Shown: positions 57,168 through 64,000 of the stretch, one piece after another | Layout of the letters: each line of letters begins with the position of its first letter | Position numbering within the stretch: the first letter of the stretch is position 1 | Assembly (NCBI RefSeq): GCF_017654505.1 | Contig: NC_054549.1 | Span: 23,374,969 to 23,438,968 of the forward strand | DNA length: 64,000 nucleotides | Direction: 5' to 3' | Origin: Polyodon spathula | Lineage: Eukaryota; Chordata; Actinopteri; Acipenseriformes; Polyodontidae | Translations under genes and position numbers: made by a program | Notes under the pieces: model-generated | Told to the model about the DNA's origin: nothing | Databases searched by the model: none | What the model saw: only the letters and a program-made list of their open reading frames with translations

Positions 57168-58382
57168 TGCAACCAATTGTCATCAGAATTCACACAATAA
57201 GTTAAATGGAGTCCATCTGTGTGCGATAAAAGTGGTTCACTGCCTCTGTAAGGTCCCACAGTTGGGTAGTGTATTCAAAGCAAAGATACTACCATGAAGA
57301 TGAAGGAGCTTTCAAAACAACTCTGGGATAAAGTTGTGGAAAGGCAAAGATCAGGGGAGGGGATATAAAAAGATTTCAGAGGCATTGAATATCCCTTGGA
57401 GCACAGTCAAGTTGATCATTAAGAAGTGGAAGGTATACCGCACCCCCCAGAATCTGAAAAGAGGAGGCTGTCCTCCCAAACTGAGCAGCCGGGTAAGAAG
57501 GGTATTGGTGAGAGAAGCCACCAAGAGGCCAATGACAACTCTGAAAGACCTACAGCATTCCATGGTTGAGATGGGAGAAATTGTCTGTGTGTCAATAGCT
57601 AAGGTACTCCACAAATCTGGCCTGTATGGAAGAGTGGCGAAGCCATTTCTGAAAAAAGCCCATGTAAAATCCCACTTGGAATTTGCAAAAAGCCATGTGG
57701 GAGACTCTGAAAAGATGTGGCAAAAGATTCTGTGGTCTGATGAAACAAAAATTTGACCTAAATGCAAAGTGTTATATCTGACACAAATCCAACCAGCACT
57801 CACCCAGGTAACACCATCCCTACTGTGAAGCATGGTGGTGGCAGCATCATGCTATGGGGATGCTTTTCATTGGCAGGGACTGGGAAGCTTGTCAGGGTAG
57901 AGGACAAAGTGGATACAGGCAAATCCTTGAGGAAAACCTGCTTCATTCTACAAAAGACCTAAGACTGGGACAGAGAGTCATGGCAAGACTTAAAGATTGC
58001 TGTCCACCAACGATCCCCATCCAACTTGACAGAGCTTGAACAATTTTGCCAAGAAGAATGGACGAATATTGCGTGATCCAGATGTGCAAACCTGGTAGAG
58101 ACTTACCCCAAAAGACTCACAGCTGTAATTGCTGCCAAAGGTAGTTTTACCAAGTATTGACTCAGGGGGTTGAATACTTATCTAATCAAGACATTTCAGT
58201 TTTTTTTTTTTTTTTCATTAATTGTTGTTTCACAATAAAAATTCTCATGTCTCTTCGAAGTGTTGAGTAGGTTGTGTAAATCAAAGGAAAAAAAATCCAA
58301 TTTAAATGCATCAAGATTTCAGGTTGTAACACAACAAACTGTGAAACTGTAAAAGGGGGGTGAATATTTCCTCTAGGCACTG
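57168..58382 (+). mobile_element. Tc1-type transposon, right element of a chimera (5' end missing)
   Basis: It enters at aaccaattgtcatcagaatt, which corresponds to the 5' UTR position of the left element (caaccaattgtctttagatg at 56263). The frame 57334-57756 reads GRGYKKISEALNIPWSTVKL, GGCPPKLSSRVRRV, FLKKAHVKSHLEFAKSH and ILWSDETKI, then a stop. The rest is decayed. It ends ggtgaatatttcctctaggcactg next to TA (58383-58384), the reverse complement of a Tc1 left end. Confidence 0.82.
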
Positions 58383-58779
58383 TATCTGTCTCTATTTATG
58401 CCTGATTTAGAAATTTGACAATCTAATGGAGCTGACACAGATCCTAGGACAGTTATGAAGTTCTTTTTTGAAAATTGCTGAAAAATATCTATTAAATGAA
58501 GATACACTAATTCATGGTTGTTGTTTTCCTTTAAAAACAGCTGTATTTCTTCCTTTTTTTGAAACCCTGGACAATAGGTTTTCTGGTGGAGACAAACATC
58601 TGTAGTGTAAAAAAAACAAAAAAACAAAAATCTATTTCAGTGAAGACTCATTAATTACTGTGTTCACTTTAATTGATAACTTAAATACAGTGGTCTTCGG
58701 CAAGTACTATTCTTGCAAGTTGGCAAGCCTTTTTTTGTCCTACTCTCAGTGACATATGAGCACCTGTAATATGAGCACA

Positions 58780-59042
58780 TAAGAACATAAGAAAGTTTAC
58801 AAACGAGAGGAGGCCATTTGGCCCGTCTTGCTCGTTTGGTTGTTAGTAGCTTATTGATCCCACAATCTCAACAAGCAGCTTCTTCAAGGATCCCAGGGTG
58901 TCAGCTTCAACAACATTACTGGGGAGTTGGTTCCAGACCCTCACGATTCTCTGTGTAAAAAAGTGCCTCCTATTTTCTTTTCTGAATGCCCCTTTATGTA
59001 ATCTTCACTTATGACCCCTGGTCCTTGTTTCTTTTTTCAGGT
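58780..59042 (-). mobile_element. CR1 3'-end fragment
   Basis: Acataagaaagtttacaaac and gaggaggccatttggcccgt, then ggggagttggttccagaccc; the same 3' UTR as the other CR1 copies, with about 260 bp present. Confidence 0.8.
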
Positions 59043-59197
59043 CTACCATCTACCATCTCTTTAGTTATTTTATACATTGACTACTGAGCTGGTAAATTTA
59101 CACATTTACTAGTTAATCTAAAGATTTACCGATTTTACACATGAACTGTAACACCTACACCAAAAACTAGGTTGGTACTGTCATGGAAATCCTGGAA

Positions 59198-59270
59198 GAC
59201 TTTTTCAATGTATTGTTTTTCCAGGGTATGGCCTGGAAATACCCTGGAAAAACAATACATTGAAAAAGTC
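59198..59270. repeat. Perfect 32-bp stem hairpin with 9-nt loop
   Basis: The left arm (59198-59229) starts gactttttcaatgtattg and ends ccagggtat. The right arm (59239-59270) starts ataccctgg and ends caatacattgaaaaagtc. The arms are exact reverse complements over 32 bp, with loop ggcctggaa. Confidence 0.95.
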
Positions 59271-59629
59271 ATAATAAAATTGCTGACAAAATCTTTAATA
59301 TTATTTGAACTGCAATATCAACCTGATTTTCAGAAGGTGTATTTTTAGAGAGAACATGGAGGTCACAATGCATTTGCCCTTTAAGTTTTTTCCCCACCTA
59401 ATTCTATGTCTCGATTTTCAATGGGCAGGTTAATTTCTCTTACTTGCAACACCCTTTGCGACTCTTGCCTATGACTGATTTAACTGAAACGACAATAGAT
59501 TTTCAGGTTCATTAACAAGCCAGTTAGTCACATTTCAATAGTTCATTGAACTGGAAAACAAAGAGGCAGTCGCAACAATGGGGAAGAAAGAAAGGAAAAA
59601 TACATTCTTAACCACCCAAGTTGTATTAT

Positions 59630-60070
59630 AATACAGCCAAACCCATTTACAACGTACCTGGGATATAACATACACACCTATATAAAGAACCAGTATCATG
59701 GAACCGAATAAAATCCTATTAAATCCTGTTTAAATTCTCCTTTTCGTATGTACTCTGATAGTGTTTACTTCCTGTTATTACGCACACACCACGGTGGCAC
59801 GCAGCGGTCTGTGCTACGCATATTGCGTACTCGTAGACCAACTTCTTGCTGTTTGAACTTGACCTTGCTCTCTATTACTGTAATTTCTGCAGTATTATCA
59901 TGGCCAGCACTAAACGGTCGTCCATTTCACTTAAGGACAGAGGAGCTACAAGAAAGTGCCTAAGTAATCAAAAGGGGAATAATTTGTATGGGGAAAAAAA
60001 AGCCCAGGCCATAGTAAACAAATTAGATGGGCATTTAGAGAAAGAGAAAATCTGGGTTCTTTAATTTAAT
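59630..60070 (+). mobile_element. Possible Tigger/pogo-type transposon 5' remnant
   Basis: Acccatttacaacgtacctg resembles the start of Tigger-type inverted ends. A frame near 59900-60062 begins MASTKRSSISLKDRGATRK, similar in style to the MAS.KRK..SL.dK start of Tigger transposases, and stops after about 55 codons. Weak, from memory. Confidence 0.3.
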
Positions 60071-60074
60071 TAAA

Positions 60075-61500
60075 AGTCAAATAAAGATCTTTAACTGACT
60101 AATATGTGATGTGATCTAAGATCATTTTAAAAAGGGTTTTGGACACATTAAGTTTTGTGTACTACAGTCTGGTAATGCTTAATGACTTGTATATTATTTT
60201 TATTATTATCAGTTTTATTATTTCTACAATTTATTATTACTGTATTGTATTTTTTTTTATTAATTTGTTTATTTTACTAATTACAGTACAGTATTATTCA
60301 GTACACTAATTACATGTTTTTTGTTATTTTTTCTAATTCATTTAGCTGACGATCTTTATCCAAGGCAACCATAATTACTGTATTAAATAATTACAGTACA
60401 GAGTGTTACATACTGATCATTTCAAAGCTCAAGAAAAATATCATGAAAAATGTTCTTTGAAATCTTCCTGCTTACTTCTACTACCGTCATAGTTCTTAAA
60501 GCAAAAATTAACTATTAGTTACACTCCCTGGATAAACTACATAGGCTAGGTACTAGTCCTACTCAAGCTTTGTGCAAAGAACTAATAATGATACGCTACT
60601 GGCTAGTAAGCAAGAGTAAAAAATAAATAAAAGGTCTAATTTATTCCTGTTAATAAAATCTATTTTAAATATTTATTATAATACAACAAACCCATTTCTA
60701 ACCTCCTACTAGTAAGCTCTCCACTGTCAACTTCACACTCATGAGACCATAAAACTGAGCCAATCACAGAATCACAGAGGCACCATGTCGGGAGCGCTAC
60801 CCTCATAGGTCATAGGGATGATTGATTTTCACAGAAAATGTGAAACTTTGATTTTTCGTGATGTCCTCCGGGGACCCCCCACGGGGCAGGGTTGGGAGCC
60901 TCGAGACGTTCCTGGTCCCTGTGAATTTATCCTGTTAGTTATTTCTTCCCATGTTTTTTTTCTTAATGTTTTTTGGATTTAAAATGTTAAGTAATATTTA
61001 CTGATTTTTTTAATTTTTTAATTTTTTTTCCATTTCACTAACAGGTCATTTTTTTTTTTTTGGCCGGTGCCGTAGTTGCATTAAGGTCAAAGTCTGTAGA
61101 AGCCACAGCTTGATCAGTATTATATTTGTCTACTACTTCTTTCTGTTTATCATATCACTCAATTATATTTGCCGCAAGGAATTTCTAAATCTTGACTTTT
61201 GGCGTTGCAAATCTGTTTATAATGAGATGCAAATTCCGATCTGTCCTGTATAATGAGTAGCAATTTATGCTGTTTGTAAGCTTGCTGTGATATTACGGTG
61301 GCAGTTCACGAAAAAGAGCTGTTCAGTACATTGCACGCAAAAATTCTATAAACGATGGTGGCCACGAATTTGCAGTGTTTACGAACACATAAGCAATATT
61401 AGTACACAGAGCCGTAGTAAGTGAGTATAATTTAGATTTTTATTACAGTTATATAAAATAGCTGCACTTACTGTGTGATGCTTCCTGGTGGCAGTAGATA
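60075..61500. other. No gene seen (intron), with a short fish repeat word
   Basis: AT-rich. Atttagctgacgatctttat and ccaaggcaacc near 60341-60372 is a version of the common 'atttagctgacgcttttatccaaagc' LINE/SINE tail. Nothing coding is recognised. Confidence 0.4.
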
Positions 61501-61544
61501 TTGAGAGGGTGTGGTGTAACTGATAGTGTTTGTGTCTCCCCCAG

Positions 61545-61786
61545 CCCCCAGACCAGGAGGGGGGTCTGCCAAAGCAGGTGGGCAATAAGACGGAGTGTGC
61601 TCTGCTGGGCTTCGTCCAGGACCTGCACAGAGACTACCAGGCTGTGAGGGATCAGATCCCTGAAGAGAAGCTCTACAAGGTTTACACCTTCAACTCTGTG
61701 CGCAAGAGCATGAGCACCGTGGTGTGCCTACCCGAGGGAGGGTTCAGGCTCTACAGCAAGGGGGCCTCTGAGATCATCCTCAAGAA
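61545..61786 (+). CDS. ATP2B3: ATP2B coding exon, nucleotide-binding domain
   Basis: 242 nt (about residues 533-613). It starts [20 protein letters not shown] and continues [39 protein letters not shown] and [24 protein letters not shown] and FNSVRKSMS are nucleotide-binding-domain landmarks, and KGASE is the ATP-pocket motif. Acceptor ctcccccag|cc (phase 0). The donor is AAGAA|gtacgt at 61787, phase 2, completed by the G that opens the next exon. Confidence 0.97.
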
Positions 61787-61849
61787 GTACGTACCCCACC
61801 CAACACCTCCCCCCTCTCCCACTGTCCTCCTCTCCGTGCGTGAACTCTG

Positions 61850-61910
61850 TCTGTCTGCCTGTCTCTCTGCCTTTCTGTCTCACTGTCTGTATCTCTGTCT
61901 CTCTGGCCCT
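61850..61910. repeat. TCTGTCTC-type low-complexity tract
   Basis: Short degenerate (tctgtctc)n shortly after the exon donor. Confidence 0.7.
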
Positions 61911-62464
61911 GAAAATCAAAAGTGCCTTCCAACAGTCCAAAACTCGCTGGCTCCATCTGTTTTAACCCGACTCTTATCCCGAAGAGTGTTTCAATCATGA
62001 AATGAAACCCTTTTCTGCTGTTTTCCGAGAGGTGGAATGGGTGCAATTTTTTACATAAAGGTGGCATAGCAGCTAAATGATCTCTTTCATCCTCTAAAAT
62101 TGTAACCATATCTACAGCATGTTGGGCCCCAAAGTAGTCCACATCACACCCTTTTTTAGACTGAGTCTGTTTTAAATAGTCTGCTGTCTCCATTAGGACT
62201 TTTTGAAACAGGCAGAACCACTTTAGACAAAACATACTCAATCTGACCACATCAACCCTTTTGATTTTTGCATGGGGGTATGTTAATTAATTAGCTACCC
62301 ACACTATTTGCACAACATTCCTTATACTGTCAGAATCAGGGTTTTGCAACTGTTCTCATCCTTGCTGGATGTTTTGGATTTTTGTTCTGAACATGAAAAA
62401 ATTTAAAATCCTGCCACAAAAGCCCTTCCAGATGGTTGGAAAAACTTAAATATTCAGGGCATCG

Positions 62465-62792
62465 GTGTCTGTCTCTGTCTCTGTCTCTGTCTCTGTCTCT
62501 GTCTCTATCTCTCTGCCTTTGTCTCTATCTCTCTGCCTCTGTCTCTCTGCCTCTGTCTCTGTCTCTTTGCCTCTGTCTCTACCTCTGCCTGTTTCTATTT
62601 CTCTACCTCTGTCTCTGTCTCTCTACCTCTGTCTCTATCTCTTTACCTCTGTCTCTATCTCTCTGCCTCTGTCTCTATCTCTGCCTCTGTCCCTATCTCT
62701 CTCTTTCTGTCTCTCTGGCTCTGTCTATCTCTGCCTCTGTCCCTGTCTCTCTGCCTCTGTCTCTATCTCTCTATCTCTGTCTCTCTGTCTGT
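62465..62792. repeat. Degenerate (CTCTGT)n / ctctgcctctgtctctatct minisatellite
   Basis: About 330 bp built from ctctgtct, ctctgcct and ctctatct. Leu/Ser-rich and Val/Ser-rich frames are artefacts. Confidence 0.93.
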
Positions 62793-63610
62793 CAATTCAA
62801 TTAAAAGATGCTTTATTGGCATGACTACAGCAGAAGTATTGCCAAAGTAATTACAAAACACATAATAATACAAATACAAATAAAACATCATACCAGTTGA
62901 TTATAGGAAATAAGTCTATATAAAAAAGATACAAGAAATATTTAAATAAAAAAGACACATCAAAAGATACTTCTTTGTATATACATGTGTGATGGAAGGG
63001 AGTTTCTGTTGGTGTGATGGGAGCAGATAGCCGCTAGTGGAGTCTGTTTAAACACTGGTTTTACTGTTCCTGTCTTGGTTCAGGACACTCTCTGATATAT
63101 TCAGTAGCTGTGAGTGCAGTGTCGCTGTTCTCGGCCAGAATAATTACCATCTTATCCTCGTCCTTAAGTTTCTTAACGTTAGAGATCTTTTGGGAGCTCC
63201 TTGGAATGTACTGGTGTCTTATACTGGTATATTTTGAGCAGTAGAGAAGGAAGTGTTCCTCATCTTCAACTCGTCACACTGGCCACGCAGTCTTCTCTCC
63301 ACAGATTTCCAGCTCTGTTGGTGTCGGCCTGCTTCCAGGTTGTGGTCACTGACTTGGTATTTGGTAATTGTTTGTCTGTGTGTTTGTCTTTTGACTTTTC
63401 CTAAATAGTCTGCCAATGTTTAGCATTTACATTTTTTGTTTCTAGCATTTACATTTACAGTGTTTGTTGATCTGTGTAGTCCAGTGTGCCATGAATCAAT
63501 TGTTAGATTCCTTGTTGTTGATCAGCCTCTTCTGGGACTTTGTGTTTTTGATGCTCCAGTTTCTTATGTCGTCCTCCTCTGCTCTAAAATCTTTTTCACA
63601 AGGTGACTCA
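62793..63610 (-). mobile_element. LINE 3' end and C-terminal remnant, minus strand
   Basis: Caattcaattaaaagatgct followed by ttattggcatgactacagca is a frequent fish LINE 3' end (the 'ttcaattcaa..tgctttattggcatga' type). Minus-strand reading near 63416-63219 gives KYQVSDHNLEAGRHQQSWKS, then RLRGQCDELKMRNTSFS, resembling the Cys/His C-terminal region. It is likely the same general LINE group as 1020-3385. Confidence 0.6.
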
Positions 63611-63661
63611 CTGTGTCAGATTGCACCTGGCTATTGACAGCTATAGACTGGAATGATTTGG

Positions 63662-63666
<5 letters not shown>

Positions 63667-63709
<43 letters not shown>
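63667..63709. repeat. (CT)n microsatellite
   Basis: About 21 copies of CT. Confidence 0.95.
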
Positions 63710-63714
<5 letters not shown>

Positions 63715-63881
63715 GGCTATGTTAGCATGACAGAGGTGATCCAATGTTGCCAAAGCATTTCAACACATGTTACATGAAATAAAATATAATGTTAATAACA
63801 CAATATCAATCCTCCCTCCCTCCTTCTTAACAGAATGTAAACAATATAACACCCCCCCCCATCTAATTTAACATCGGTTAA

Positions 63882-63919
63882 AGATACAGACATCACTCCT
63901 CGGTGTGATGTCTGTATCT
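63882..63919. repeat. 15-bp perfect stem-loop just upstream of an acceptor
   Basis: Agatacagacatcac (63882-63896), loop tcctcggt, gtgatgtctgtatct (63905-63919). The acceptor AG is at 63934-63935. Confidence 0.95.
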
Positions 63920-63935
63920 CTCTCCTCTCTCCCAG

Positions 63936-64000
63936 GTGCACCAGTATCCTCACTGCCTCCGGGGAGCCCCGTTTATTCCACCCTCGCGATCGTGATGAGA
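63936..64000 (+). CDS. ATP2B3: ATP2B coding exon, truncated by the window end
   Basis: It opens with the G that completes a Lys codon (phase 2), then reads CTSILTASGEPRLFHPRDRD, matching the CTNILNSNGE.RGFRPRDRDD region of PMCA nucleotide-binding domains. Acceptor ctctctcccag|g. The exon continues past 64000. The hinge GDGTNDGP region, TM5-TM10 and the calmodulin-binding tail lie beyond the window. Confidence 0.95.

Noticed and set aside
62436..62824. Leu/Ser-rich open frames
   Set aside because: CTCTGT-type repeat artefacts.

Overview
This window is vertebrate genomic DNA, most likely from a ray-finned fish. The reasons are the gene content, large introns with GT/AG splice sites, abundant dinucleotide and tri/tetranucleotide microsatellites, and a dense mixture of fish-type transposons (Tc1, hAT, CR1, L2, L1/Tx1-type LINEs, DIRS-like fragments, solo LTRs and a tRNA-derived SINE). 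The CR1 3' ends and a 5-bp-TSD LTR family recur several times. I lean towards a non-teleost ray-finned fish (sturgeon, paddlefish, gar or bichir type), but that is only an impression.

The one host gene I can firmly identify is a plasma-membrane Ca2+-ATPase on the + strand, best matching PMCA3 (ATP2B3). Its coding part runs from the initiator ATG at 24265 to the window end, which cuts the gene inside an exon. Twelve coding exons can be placed (one is a candidate cassette). Without that cassette they encode about the first 634 residues: N-terminus, TM1-TM2, the actuator domain with TGES, the acidic/basic linker with alternative splice site A, TM3-TM4 with PEGLP, the DKTGT phosphorylation site, and part of the nucleotide-binding domain. 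Every exon junction keeps the frame. Two early introns are long (24.5-43.2 kb and 52.7-61.5 kb), and others are short and bounded by very long CT-rich tracts.

Layout: 0-4 kb holds a SINE and a LINE split by a solo LTR. 4-8.7 kb is AT-rich with no clear gene and one 41-bp tandem repeat. 8.7-10.4 kb is CpG-richer and holds a possible untranslated first exon. 10.5-16 kb has microsatellites, two fold-back elements and a CR1 LINE. 16-20.2 kb is a decayed L1-type LINE split by a second solo LTR. 22.6-23.6 kb has minisatellites. 23.7-24.5 kb is the first coding exon with a long 5' UTR and an upstream ORF. Intron 1 (24.5-43.2 kb) contains hAT, CR1, L2, Tc1, MITE and LTR copies. 43.2-52.7 kb holds most of the exons, with a DIRS-like fragment and a 0.9-kb long-inverted-repeat element between them. 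52.7-61.5 kb contains a fourth solo LTR, a chimeric pair of Tc1 elements, CR1 and a perfect 32-bp hairpin. 61.5-64 kb has the last two exons and a LINE 3' end.

The most interesting observations are: (1) an in-frame 84-nt candidate cassette exon at splice site A of a PMCA3-type gene, resembling the cassette known from PMCA2; (2) a local tandem duplication of that exon's 3' end including its splice donor; (3) a perfect 32-bp stem hairpin at 59.2 kb; (4) a 15-bp perfect stem just upstream of the last acceptor; (5) a solo-LTR family repeatedly nested in LINEs. No operons, CRISPR arrays or functional RNA genes were seen.
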